Below, one piece after another: positions 15,641-23,403 of a stretch of DNA of 64,000 nt (position 1 is its first letter; each line of letters starts with the position of its first letter). The position numbers were made by a program, and so were the translations under genes. The stretch is from Microlunatus capsulatus. Its GTDB lineage: Bacteria; Actinomycetota; Actinomycetes; Propionibacteriales; Propionibacteriaceae. The DNA lies in assembly GCF_017876495.1 (NCBI RefSeq), contig NZ_JAGIOB010000001.1:248001-312000 (forward strand), read 5' to 3'. The notes below the pieces were generated by a model that searched no databases, was not told the DNA's origin, and was given only the letters and a program-made list of their open reading frames with translations.

Positions 15641-16615
15641 ATGTCCAGCCCCTCCTCCCGCATGCTCGCGCTGCTCTCCCTGCTGCAGGTGCACCGCGAC
15701 TGGCCGGGCGACCAGCTCGCCGAGCGGCTCGCGGTCACGCCCCGGACGATCCGGCGTGACGTCGACCGCCTCCGCGAGCTGGGGTACCGGGTGGACGCGC
15801 TGCGGGGCCCCGCCGGCGGCTACCGGCTGGCCGCCGGCTCCGACCTGCCGCCGCTGCTCTTCGACGACGACCAGGCCGTCGCGATCGCGCTGGCGCTCGC
15901 GGTCGCGCCGGCGTCGGGGGCTGACATCGCCGAGTCGGCGGCGCGGGCTCTCGCGACCGTGCGCCAGGTCATGCCCGCGCGGCTGCGGCACCGGGTCGAC
16001 GCCGTGGGCGCGGTGACGACGACGGGCGCGGTCCGGGTCGACCCGGACGTGCTCGTGGCGGTGAGCGAGAGCGTGCACCGGCGTGAGCTGCTGCGCTTCG
16101 ACCACGCCCCGGACGGTGACGCCCGGCCGGCCCGGCGGGTCGAGCCGCACGCGGTCGTGGCCCGGCACGGCCGCTGGTACCTGCTGGCCTGGGACCTCGA
16201 GCGCGACGACTGGCGGACCTACCGGGTGGACCGGATCGCCCCCCGGGCCCGGACCGGCGTGCGGTTCGTGCCGCGTCCCGTCCCCGGCGACGACGCGGCG
16301 GTGTTCGTCGCAGCACGGTTCAAGGGCTCCGACCGTGACGACGTCTGGCCGTGCACCGGCTCGGTCCTCGTGTCCGCCGACGGGGCGCGGACGCTCGCGC
16401 CGTACCTGCCGGACGACGCCGTGGTCGAGCCGACCGGTCCCGACGAGGTCCGGGTGACCCTGGGGTCGTGGTCGTGGGAGGGGCTCGCCGCCGCCTTCGC
16501 GGCGTTCGTCGTCGACTTCACCGTCCACGGGCCGCCGCCGCTCCACGACGCGGTTCTCGCGCTCGCCGACCGGCTGCGAGGGGCGACCCTGCCCGCCGCC
16601 CCTCCATCGCCGTAG
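15641..16615 (+). CDS. WYL-domain transcriptional regulator (YafY-like)
   Basis: This 324-residue protein has an N-terminal HTH_11 domain (RMLALLSLLQVHRDWPGDQLAERLAVTPRTIRRDVDRLRELGY pattern, about 5-55), a linker, and a WYL domain (RHGRWYLLAWDLERDDWRTYRVDRI, about 165-195) followed by a WCX-type C-terminal part. WYL domains bind ligands or nucleic acid. The ATG at 15641 gives a normal family N-terminus. It is divergent from a VOC gene, its probable target. Confidence 0.9.
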   Translation: MSSPSSRMLALLSLLQVHRDWPGDQLAERLAVTPRTIRRDVDRLRELGYRVDALRGPAGGYRLAAGSDLPPLLFDDDQAVAIALALAVAPASGADIAESAARALATVRQVMPARLRHRVDAVGAVTTTGAVRVDPDVLVAVSESVHRRELLRFDHAPDGDARPARRVEPHAVVARHGRWYLLAWDLERDDWRTYRVDRIAPRARTGVRFVPRPVPGDDAAVFVAARFKGSDRDDVWPCTGSVLVSADGARTLAPYLPDDAVVEPTGPDEVRVTLGSWSWEGLAAAFAAFVVDFTVHGPPPLHDAVLALADRLRGATLPAAPPSP

Positions 16616-16641
16616 CCCGCGCGTCGGCCGGGACGCGGGTT

Positions 16642-16681
16642 GTCAGCGTCGGTGGTCGCCCCAGCCGCCACCGGCGCTGAC
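16642..16681. terminator. Hairpin terminator between convergent WYL and VOC genes
   Basis: A 14-bp stem (16642-16655 with 16668-16681, one G-T wobble) and a 12-nt loop lie between the ends of the WYL regulator and of the VOC gene at 16779. Confidence 0.6.
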
Positions 16682-16778
16682 ACGTCCGCGGTGCTGGGCA
16701 CGACCAGGGGCCCGGTGCGTCGAGCCGGCCCCCGCGGTGCGACCGCGGACTGGCGCGCACGGGTGGGGGGCAGGTCCC

Positions 16779-17144
16779 CTACGGCGTGAGCCGGGCGAGC
16801 TCCCACTGGTGCCCGAAGGGGTCGACGAGACGGCCGGTCCGCCAGGCTCCTTCGTCGTGGACGCCGGCGATCTCGACCGCTCCGGCGTCGAGGGCGCGGC
16901 TGAACGCAGCATCGGGGTCCGTCACCGTGAGGATCATCCGGACCGCGCGGCCCGGATCGTGGCCGGCGGGCAGCTCCGGGTCGTGCTGAACCCAGAACCG
17001 TGCGCCGCCCACGAAGAGCTCTCCGACCTGCAGGACGCCTCCGCCTTCGGCGAGCTCGCCGGTCGTCGCCCCGAACGCGCGGCGGTAGAAGGCGACGGCA
17101 GCGGCGGCGTCACGGACGGACAGCCATGGAGCGATGGCACTCAT
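16779..17144 (-). CDS. VOC-family (glyoxalase-like) protein
   Basis: This 121-residue protein matches the PhnB/glyoxalase type: APWLSVRDAAAAVAFYRRAFGA at the start, the middle strand LFVGGARFWVQHD, VTDPDAAFSRALDAGA, and RLVDPFGHQWELARL at the end. GGGAGG precedes the ATG. It is a stand-alone gene; the 149 bp upstream to the next gene contain nothing recognisable. The family often acts on methylglyoxal or antibiotics, but no substrate can be assigned. Confidence 0.85.
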   Translation of the reverse strand: MSAIAPWLSVRDAAAAVAFYRRAFGATTGELAEGGGVLQVGELFVGGARFWVQHDPELPAGHDPGRAVRMILTVTDPDAAFSRALDAGAVEIAGVHDEGAWRTGRLVDPFGHQWELARLTP

Positions 17145-17293
17145 CAGACCTCCCGGGTAGGTGCAGCCACGCTCGCACACGGGCCACCGCTCCGGCTGGA
17201 GCCCCGGCCCTCGAGACCGGGGGCCGCCTCGCCCCGACGGACCTCGGCGAGGCGACCGGCGGCCGCGGGCGTTCCGCAGCGCCCGGGCGCGGC

Positions 17294-18148
17294 TCAGCGG
17301 TGCCCGCCCGGTGGGTGCCGGATGGCGTTCCAGACGACCTGGTCGTGCCCGGGCACCAGGCGGGCGTGGCTCGCCCTCGCCCGCGCGAGCAGGAGGTCCA
17401 GCGACGCCGAGGCCTGCTCCTCGTCGGCAGCGGTGCCGCCGGCGCAGGAGCCGCACGGCACGGCGTCGAGCAGGTTCTGGGCGAGGTCGGTGGCGTCCGC
17501 GGCGAAGATCCAGGTCCCGGTGCCCGCGAGCTCGACCTGGAGCGACACGTGCCCCGGGGTGTGACCCGGCGTCGGGAGCACGGTCACCCCCGGAGCCACC
17601 TCCGTCTCCGCGTCGACCGTCCGCCAGCGCGTCGCGGGGAGGGACCACTCGGCGGCGTCGAACCCCTCCTCGAAGCGGGCGCGACCGCTGCGGCCCCAGG
17701 CCAGCTCGTCGGCGTGCAGGAGGACCTCGACCCCAGCCCCGGTGAGGGTCTCGATGCCGCCGGTGTGGTCCCAGTGCAGGTGGCTGATGACGGCCAACGA
17801 CAGGTCGGCCGGCGTCAGACCCAGGGGTTGCAGCACGGACACGAGCGGGTCGCCCGGGAGTCCCCAGGTGCTGCGATCGGCGGGCGGGGCGGGCGGCAGG
17901 TGCCACGGCGGGCCGGGGAGAGGACCGGGTGGCAGGTCCCCGCGGTAGACCTGCTCGACCGCAGCGGAGTCGTGGTGGCGCCGGCTCATCCCGGTGTCGA
18001 AGATGATCCAGCCGGCCGTGGTCTCGACCAGCACCCCGGTGAGCGGCTCCCAGTAGAGGTGTCCGTGGTCTCCGCCGCGCAGCGAGAGCCCCTTGGAGAC
18101 CCGCTCCGCGCCGTACTGCAGCACGAACAGACGCCCGGCTCGCTGCAC
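17294..18148 (-). CDS. Metallo-beta-lactamase fold hydrolase, N-acyl homoserine lactonase family
   Basis: The product has 284 residues and carries SHLHWDHTGG (HxHxDH zinc motif), PGHTPGHVS, the metal-bridging Asp in FAADATDL and a final VPGHDQ. The order, including FDTGMSRRHH before the first motif, is that of AHL-lactonase-type hydrolases. It is the second such enzyme in the window. GTG start with AGGGGG upstream; a minus-strand TAGATT -10 box lies at 18201-18196. Lactone substrates are plausible but not proven by the motifs. Confidence 0.82.
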   Translation of the reverse strand: MQRAGRLFVLQYGAERVSKGLSLRGGDHGHLYWEPLTGVLVETTAGWIIFDTGMSRRHHDSAAVEQVYRGDLPPGPLPGPPWHLPPAPPADRSTWGLPGDPLVSVLQPLGLTPADLSLAVISHLHWDHTGGIETLTGAGVEVLLHADELAWGRSGRARFEEGFDAAEWSLPATRWRTVDAETEVAPGVTVLPTPGHTPGHVSLQVELAGTGTWIFAADATDLAQNLLDAVPCGSCAGGTAADEEQASASLDLLLARARASHARLVPGHDQVVWNAIRHPPGGHR

Positions 18149-18325
18149 TGCGCCCCCTGCTCCCCGGAGCGTCCGGCGACGCCCGCGCCCTGGTGAATCT
18201 AGGGGACGCCGCCCCCGCTGTCTCGCACCGAGGACGCCGGACCGGTCGCGACGACGCCTCTGAGGGTCAGGGACGGTGAGCTCGCCGGCCGGTCACCCCA
18301 CCGCGGCGGGCCGGCGCGCGCCGGC

Positions 18326-19051
18326 TCAGACGGGGAAGCGCTCCTCGCGGAGCTGGACGCCGCCGTCGCCCAGCACCTGGCTGAGGGATCGCCCGACCAG
18401 GCCCTGCTCGGCGTAGGCGGCGAGGACGCGTCGCAGCAGCGCGCCGCGGTCCAGCTGCGGGGCGGGGCCGTCGAAGGCTCCGTCCTCCGGTCCGGCGAAC
18501 CCGTCGTGACCCTGGAAGATCATCCCCGGGGCCAGCCCGGTCAGGGCCATGGCCAGCCGGTGGTCGTCGTCGACGTCGGGCCGCCAGTCCTCCTGGTCGA
18601 TCCCCCACAGCACCGACGTGAGCCCGCCGTGGGTGAGGCCCGCCCAGGTGTCCCGGTCCTGCGCGCCGTAGGGCGGGCGCACCCACGGCACGGGACCGCC
18701 GATCCGGTCCTGCAGCTCCGCCCGCGCATCCGCGGTGCGCTGCCGGACCTCCTCCGGCGGCAACGTGGTGAGCCGGACGTGGTCGAGGCCGTGCAGCCCG
18801 ATCTCGTGCCCGGCCGCCACGACCTCGTCGAGCAGGCTGGGGAACCGGCGCGCCCGCGACACCAGGACGAAGAACGTCGCCGTCGACCCGGTGTCCGCCA
18901 GCGCGGCCAGGATCTTGTCGGTGCCGCCGGGCTGCGGTCCGTCGTCGAAGGTCAGCACCACCTGCGGGGCGGCCGTGCGGACCGTCGTCAGCGACCCGGC
19001 CCAGACCGGTCCGTCCGGCGCGGGCGGGGGCGGCGGTGCGGGGGCGGTCAT
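18326..19051 (-). CDS. Polysaccharide deacetylase (NodB homology domain)
   Basis: A 241-residue protein made of one NodB domain: motif 1 LTFDDGPQPGG (catalytic Asp and metal Asp), motif 2 HGLDH (metal His pair), motif 3 RPPYG, and a late GHDGF that may serve as the motif 5 region. It has a proline-rich N-terminus and no clear signal peptide, so it may act in the cytoplasm or be exported unusually. The ATG at 19051 is chosen because minus-strand TACGAT ends 7 nt upstream (leaderless); an in-frame ATG at 19060 overlaps that box. Confidence 0.8.
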   Translation of the reverse strand: MTAPAPPPPPAPDGPVWAGSLTTVRTAAPQVVLTFDDGPQPGGTDKILAALADTGSTATFFVLVSRARRFPSLLDEVVAAGHEIGLHGLDHVRLTTLPPEEVRQRTADARAELQDRIGGPVPWVRPPYGAQDRDTWAGLTHGGLTSVLWGIDQEDWRPDVDDDHRLAMALTGLAPGMIFQGHDGFAGPEDGAFDGPAPQLDRGALLRRVLAAYAEQGLVGRSLSQVLGDGGVQLREERFPV

Positions 19052-19131
19052 GGGCGTCATCGTAGGGACCGGGCCGGCGGCGGCGGGCACCGGCGCGGTG
19101 CCGACCACCGGCGGCCGGCGCCCGGGCCCGG

Positions 19132-19482
19132 TCAGCCGAGCTCGGTGACGAAGCCGATCTCGTTGCCGTCGGGGTCGGTCAGCGCGAACAGCTCGACGAA
19201 GCTCTCGAAGCGCTCCAGCGGGCCCACCTCCAGCCCGAGGGCGGCGAGCCGCTCGCGCTCCGACCCCGCGTCCTCGACGCTGATGTTCACCGAGATGCCA
19301 CGGGCGCCGGCGAGCTCGGGAGCGAGGGCCAGCTGCAGCCAGAAGGGGCCGAGGTCGAACTCGACGACGCCGTCCACCGGCTCCGAGTCCGGCTCGGCGA
19401 GGTCGAGGGCCGAGCGGTACCAGGCGGTCGCCGCGACCAGGTCGCGGACGGGGATGCCGACGGTCACGGCCTTGGCGCGCAT
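19132..19482 (-). CDS. VOC-family protein
   Basis: The product has 116 residues with the glyoxalase/bleomycin-resistance pattern: VTVGIPVRDLVAATAWYRSALDL at the start, DLGPFWLQLALA in the middle and VELFALTDPDGNEIGFV with the usual C-terminal metal-ligand-type glutamate. The ATG follows a minus-strand CATCCT element by 6 nt, similar to the leaderless starts elsewhere in the window. No partner gene is evident. Confidence 0.82.
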   Translation of the reverse strand: MRAKAVTVGIPVRDLVAATAWYRSALDLAEPDSEPVDGVVEFDLGPFWLQLALAPELAGARGISVNISVEDAGSERERLAALGLEVGPLERFESFVELFALTDPDGNEIGFVTELG

Positions 19483-19595
19483 GCCGGCAGGATGCCACGC
19501 CGGGCCGACGCCCCGCCGGACGGTGGCAGCCGTCCGGCGGGGCGACCCGCGCCGGGACCTCCCGGCTCCAGGAGCGGTGCGCGCTCCCCCGCCGG

Positions 19596-20843
19596 TCAGC
19601 GGTGCGGACGCGCGAAGACGTCCTTCGGGATGTACCCGGTGACGACCTGGGTCCGGTCGACGACCTCGGCGTTGTGGTAGTTCACCGCGATCGAGGCGAA
19701 GGAGTACGCCTTCGGGACGGTGAGCCCCTGGGTGGTGACGAGGAAGTCGACGGTCTTCTCCACCGCCATCCGCATCGCGCGGTCGAGGTCCCAGTGGATG
19801 CCCATCATGATCCAGTGGGTCTCGTTCTCGGCCCAGGGCAGCTCGGTCTCGGTGTCCTTCATGACGGTGATCCGGAAGTTGCCGACGCACGAGTGCTCGA
19901 CGGCGGTGCCGCTGACCTCCCCGTCGCCCTGGGCGCTGTGCGGGTCGCCGAGGAAGACCTGGCCGCCCGGCTGGAAGACCGGCAGGTAGAGCGTCGACCC
20001 CGAGCAGAGGTCCCGGACGTCCATGTTGCCGCCGAAGGTCCACGGCGGTGTCGAATTCTGGACGCCGGTGGCGGGCGGCGGGGCGTCCTCGGTGTTGCCG
20101 ATGAAGACCCCGCTCGCCGGGGCCACGGCCACGATGCCCGGGAAGGGCCGGGCGGGGACCCTCAGCCGGTCGGAGAAGAAGACGACGTCCTCGCCCCGGT
20201 GCTTGCCCACCCGGTACATGTGGGTCCGGACGTCGGGCCACACCCCCGCCGGCATGTCCGCCGGGATCTCGGCGGGGATGTCGAGGCCGGCGTCACCCTC
20301 CCGCCAGCCCGGGTAGAAGGTCGCCATCACCCCGCCCTCGGGGGCGGTGTTGTTGAACCCGTACGGCGCCCGGGTCTCGACGTCCATGATCTCGATGGCG
20401 AGGGTGTCGCCGGGCTCGGCGCCGTCGACGTAGATGGGCCCGGTCAGGACGTGCCCGCCGTACTGCTGGCCCTTGGCCTGGCGCTCGGCCCGGGTCTCCC
20501 AGAAGGCGATCGCGTCGGGGAGGACGGCCGAGCGCCCCGCCCCGAAGGCGGCGAAGTACTCGACGGGGTGGATGGCCTGGGTCGCGCCCTGGTGGGAGAG
20601 CATGTCGACCCGGACGGTCCTGCCGGACCGGATGGTGAGGGCCGGCTCGGCGTCCACCGGGAAGCCGCCCCAGTGCAGGTGGTCGGGCGTGGCCCGCAGG
20701 TGGTGGTCCCAGCGACGCTTCTTCCGGCCGCCACCACCTCCTCGGGCCTCGGCGGGCGTGGCCACGGCGGCGGTCACCGGCGCTGCCAGGCCTGCGGCCA
20801 GGAGGGTGCGTCGGCTCACGGAGCTCCAGTGGTGGGAGGTCAA
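19596..20843 (-). CDS. Tat-exported acetamidase/formamidase family protein
   Basis: The 415-residue protein starts with a Tat signal (SRRTLLAAGLAAPVTAAVA) and continues as an FmdA/AmdA amidohydrolase: HLHWGG, GHVLTGPIYVDGAEPGD (family signature), IEIMDVETRAPYG, GNMDVRDLCSGSTLYLPV and GDPHSAQGDGEVSGTAVE. The family hydrolyses formamide or acetamide; export is unusual for it and suggests an extracellular amide substrate. The TTG start is used because GAGGAG lies 7 nt upstream; a GTG eight codons later is an alternative. Confidence 0.85.
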   Translation of the reverse strand: MTSHHWSSVSRRTLLAAGLAAPVTAAVATPAEARGGGGGRKKRRWDHHLRATPDHLHWGGFPVDAEPALTIRSGRTVRVDMLSHQGATQAIHPVEYFAAFGAGRSAVLPDAIAFWETRAERQAKGQQYGGHVLTGPIYVDGAEPGDTLAIEIMDVETRAPYGFNNTAPEGGVMATFYPGWREGDAGLDIPAEIPADMPAGVWPDVRTHMYRVGKHRGEDVVFFSDRLRVPARPFPGIVAVAPASGVFIGNTEDAPPPATGVQNSTPPWTFGGNMDVRDLCSGSTLYLPVFQPGGQVFLGDPHSAQGDGEVSGTAVEHSCVGNFRITVMKDTETELPWAENETHWIMMGIHWDLDRAMRMAVEKTVDFLVTTQGLTVPKAYSFASIAVNYHNAEVVDRTQVVTGYIPKDVFARPHR

Positions 20844-20879
20844 GGTCGGACTCCTCGTGCATCGGGGGAAGGGTCGTCC

Positions 20880-20970
20880 GTGAAACGCTCCATCGGCGTC
20901 CGGGACTGCTGACCACCCTGACCGCCGGCCGTTTCCACGGCGTGACGGGACGGGAAATGGTGCGTTTCAC
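20880..20970. promoter_or_regulatory. Two inverted GTGAAACG boxes upstream of the acetamidase
   Basis: GTGAAACG at 20880-20887 recurs inverted as CGTTTCAC at 20963-20970, about 75 bp apart, in the 230-bp space upstream of the acetamidase. A third near copy (CCGTTTCCAC) lies between them. These may be regulator sites; the binding protein is unknown. Confidence 0.3.
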
Positions 20971-21073
20971 CAGGGGTTGCGCGAAGTCCAGGGCTTTCAC
21001 GGCCGCCCGGATGAGCCCCCCGGGAGCCCGTCGGGGTCTCAGGGCGTGCGGTCCGCGCCCGCCCCGGTCGCGG

Positions 21074-21292
21074 TCATCGGCTGGCGCCGACGACCGTGAG
21101 CAGCTGCAGCTCGTCGTGGCTCTCGCGGCCCGGGACGGCGGTGCAGACCAGCAGGCGGTGGGACTGGTCCGGGTCCGGCAGGGACCGGCAGTCCAGCTCC
21201 AGCCCGCCGAGCCCGGGGCGCACGGCGTGCTCGCGCTCGGGCGGCCGGATGCCGACCTCCGGGGTCTCCCGAACCGTCCGGACCTCCTCGTT
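21074..21292 (-). pseudogene. C-terminal remnant of an XRE/MLTR regulator
   Basis: The 72 codons preceding TGA (21076-21074) read EEVRTVRETPEVGIRPPERE, then a stretch with LGGLELDCRSLPD and RLLVCTAVPGRESHDELQLLTVVG. This is the C-terminal third of an MLTR sensor domain as in the intact regulators at 272 and 28790. A TAG stands directly upstream in frame and the MerR gene ends 31 bp away, so the N-terminal HTH and most of the sensor are lost. It looks like a truncated gene left beside the MerR/SDR pair. Confidence 0.6.
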
Positions 21293-21323
21293 CTACGCCG
21301 GCTCGGCACCAGGACCGCGCCGG

Positions 21324-21731
21324 CTACCCGGCCCGGGCGAACCCCTCGTCCGCACCGGCGGGCTCACGCAGGGCCGGGCAGTGCTCGGGCGTCGGGTGGT
21401 GCGCGATGTCGATCATGTGGTCGAGGGCGTCGCGCGCCGCGGCGAGGGCGTCCATCGCCGCGGTGATCCGCGCCCGCTCGGCCTCGAGCATCGCGAACAC
21501 CTCCGGCGTGGAGGCACCGGAGTCCACGCACGGCAGCAGCTGGACGATCGAGCGGCTCGGCAGGCCGGCGGCGAAGAACTGCTGGATGAGCTGCACCCGC
21601 TCGACCGCCGACTCCGGGTAGGTGCGCTGGCCCGCGCTGGTCCGGCTCGAGGTGAGCAGACCCTGCTCCTCGTAGTAGCGCAGAGCCCGGGGGCTGACGC
21701 CGGAGCGGTGGGCGACCTCGCCGATGCGCAT
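21324..21731 (-). CDS. MerR-family transcriptional regulator
   Basis: The 135-residue protein begins MRIGEVAHRSGVSPRALRYY, the MerR winged-helix signature, continues with the GLLTSSRTSAGQRTYP wing and a dimerisation coiled coil. One cysteine (PCVDSG) and another near the end (HCPAL) are present but no clear metal-binding loop. The ATG at 21731 is chosen over an upstream GTG because the HTH normally starts at residue 1-2. Divergent from the SDR at 21865, with a MerR-type palindrome in the promoter spacer. Confidence 0.92.
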   Translation of the reverse strand: MRIGEVAHRSGVSPRALRYYEEQGLLTSSRTSAGQRTYPESAVERVQLIQQFFAAGLPSRSIVQLLPCVDSGASTPEVFAMLEAERARITAAMDALAAARDALDHMIDIAHHPTPEHCPALREPAGADEGFARAG

Positions 21732-21778
21732 GAAGGACCTCTCGGAGGACGGGTGGGGACCAGCGGGCGGTGCAGGAC

Positions 21779-21810
21779 TTGCCCCTGACGTCAACGTCAG
21801 CTCCTAGCGT
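21779..21810 (+). promoter_or_regulatory. MerR-type promoter: palindrome in a 20-bp spacer
   Basis: TTGCCC (21779-21784) and TAGCGT (21805-21810) are 20 bp apart, longer than the usual 17. The spacer begins with the perfect palindrome CTGACGT-CA-ACGTCAG (21785-21800). Over-long spacers with a central dyad are the hallmark of MerR-activated promoters. The SDR start at 21865 lies downstream. Confidence 0.7.
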
Positions 21811-21864
21811 AGGCGAGGCCGGGTCGACAGGTACCCGGCTCACCAAGAACACGAGGACACATCC

Positions 21865-22590
21865 ATGGACATCACCGGACAGACGGCCCTCGTCACCGGA
21901 GCGAACCGGGGCATCGGGCGCGCGTTCGTGCTCGAGCTGCTCGACCGCGGCGCGGCCAAGGTCTACGCGGCCAGCCGCCGGCCCGAGGCGGTCGACACCG
22001 GCGGCGACGGCCGCGTCGTGCCGCTGCGGCTGGACCTGCTCGACCAGGCCTCGGTCACCGCGGCCGCGTCGGAGGCCTCCGACGTGACGCTGCTCGTCAA
22101 CAACGCCGGCATCTCCACCTCGACCCCGCTCATCACGGGCGACCTCGACGCCATCCGGCGCGAGATGGACACCCACTTCTGGGGGACGCTCGCCGTCACC
22201 CGGGCCTTCGCGCCGGTGCTGGCCGCGGGCGGTGGCGGCGCGGTCGTCAACATCTTGTCGGCGCTGTCGTGGTTCGCCTTCCCGGGCAACGGGGCCTACG
22301 CCGCGGCGAAGGCGGCGGAGTGGGGCCTGACCAACGCCGTCCGGCAGGACCTCGCCGCGCAGGGCACCCTCGTGCAGGGCGTCCACCTCGGGGCGGCCGC
22401 CACCGACATCATGGCCGGCTACGAGGGCCCGATGATCGACCCCCGCGACGTCCCGCGGGCCGCGCTCGACGGCGTCGCCGCCGGGGCGATCGAGGTCGTG
22501 GTCGACGAGTGGAGCGCCATGGTCAAGGCCTCGCTCGCCGCGGACCCGACGGCGTTCTACGCCCAGCTCGCGGCCAACCCGCCGGGCTGA
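21865..22590 (+). CDS. SDR-family oxidoreductase, MerR-controlled
   Basis: A 241-residue SDR with TGANRGIG at 11-18, NNAG at 79-82, catalytic Ser132 and YAAAK (Tyr145/Lys149). An RR pair after beta2 (SRRPEAVD) favours NADP. The C-terminal part (GAATDIMAGYEGPMIDPRDV) is typical of the group often found next to MerR regulators. It has its own MerR-type promoter. Substrate unknown; probably a stress-inducible carbonyl reductase. Confidence 0.9.
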   Translation: MDITGQTALVTGANRGIGRAFVLELLDRGAAKVYAASRRPEAVDTGGDGRVVPLRLDLLDQASVTAAASEASDVTLLVNNAGISTSTPLITGDLDAIRREMDTHFWGTLAVTRAFAPVLAAGGGGAVVNILSALSWFAFPGNGAYAAAKAAEWGLTNAVRQDLAAQGTLVQGVHLGAAATDIMAGYEGPMIDPRDVPRAALDGVAAGAIEVVVDEWSAMVKASLAADPTAFYAQLAANPPG

Positions 22591-22616
22591 GGTCGCGCTC
22601 CGTCCCTGGACGCAGA

Positions 22617-22651
22617 CGACCGGCCCGCTCCGTGGTGGGGCGGGCCGGTCG
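22617..22651. terminator. Bidirectional hairpin terminator
   Basis: A perfect 12-bp stem (22617-22628 with 22640-22651) and an 11-nt loop lie between the convergent SDR and NADP-dependent reductase genes. Confidence 0.65.
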
Positions 22652-22682
22652 ACGCGTCCAGCCGCAGGTGCGGCGGTGCGGC

Positions 22683-23375
22683 CTACATGTCGCGGTAGCG
22701 CGCGGCGGCGTCCAGCTTCTGCTGGAGCGTCGCCGCCGTGACCTGCTGGCCCCGCGGGTCGGTGAGGTCGCCGCTCGCCGCCACGTAGGGCTGGACGTAG
22801 GCGACGGTGTCGCGCTGGAAGCGCCAGCCCTCGGCCAGCGGGCCGACGTCCAGCGCGTCGTAGCCGACGGCGTCGAGGAACGCCGTGGCCGTCTGCTTGG
22901 CCGCCGCGTCGTCGCCGGCGATCGGGAGCACCGAGCGCTCCGGGTCGCCGCTGGGCCGCGGCAGCCCGCCCAGCTGCACGACGTAGATGTTGTTGAACGC
23001 CTTGACGACGTGCGAGTCGGGCAGGTGCTGCTGCAGCAGCTCGCTGGTGGTGGTCGACTCCTCGTCCAGCTCGGGGATCCGCTCGTCGCGCTCGGGGTAG
23101 TAGTTGTTGGTGTCGAGGACGACCTTGCCCGCGAGCGGCTCGACCGGCACCTGCCGGTAGGCCTTGAGGGGCACGGTCACGACGACGATCTCCCCCGCCT
23201 CGGCCGCCTCCGCGGCGGTGCCGGCGCGGGCGCGGGGCCCCAGCTCGGTGACGAGGTCGGCCAGGGTCTCCGGTCCGCGGCTGTTGCTCAGCACCACGTC
23301 GTGGCCCGCCGCGACGGCCAGCCGTGCGACGGTGCTGCCGATGTTCCCGCTGCCGATGAATCCGATGGTGGTCAT
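22683..23375 (-). CDS. NADPH-dependent F420 reductase-like oxidoreductase
   Basis: The 230-residue protein has the Rossmann start TTIGFIGSGNIGSTVARLAVAAGHDVVLSNSRGPETL, typical of the F420:NADP oxidoreductase/NAD-binding F420 family, then VVVTVPLKAY and VVLDTNNYYPERD, and VVKAFNNIY. Family members transfer hydride between NADP(H) and F420, although many homologues in actinobacteria act on other partners. It is convergent with the SDR at 21865 and 28 bp from the MarR gene that lies upstream of it on the same strand, so the two may be co-transcribed. Confidence 0.85.
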   Translation of the reverse strand: MTTIGFIGSGNIGSTVARLAVAAGHDVVLSNSRGPETLADLVTELGPRARAGTAAEAAEAGEIVVVTVPLKAYRQVPVEPLAGKVVLDTNNYYPERDERIPELDEESTTTSELLQQHLPDSHVVKAFNNIYVVQLGGLPRPSGDPERSVLPIAGDDAAAKQTATAFLDAVGYDALDVGPLAEGWRFQRDTVAYVQPYVAASGDLTDPRGQQVTAATLQQKLDAAARYRDM

Positions 23376-23403
23376 GTCCGGTCCAAGCCCGTCGGCGCGG
23401 CCG

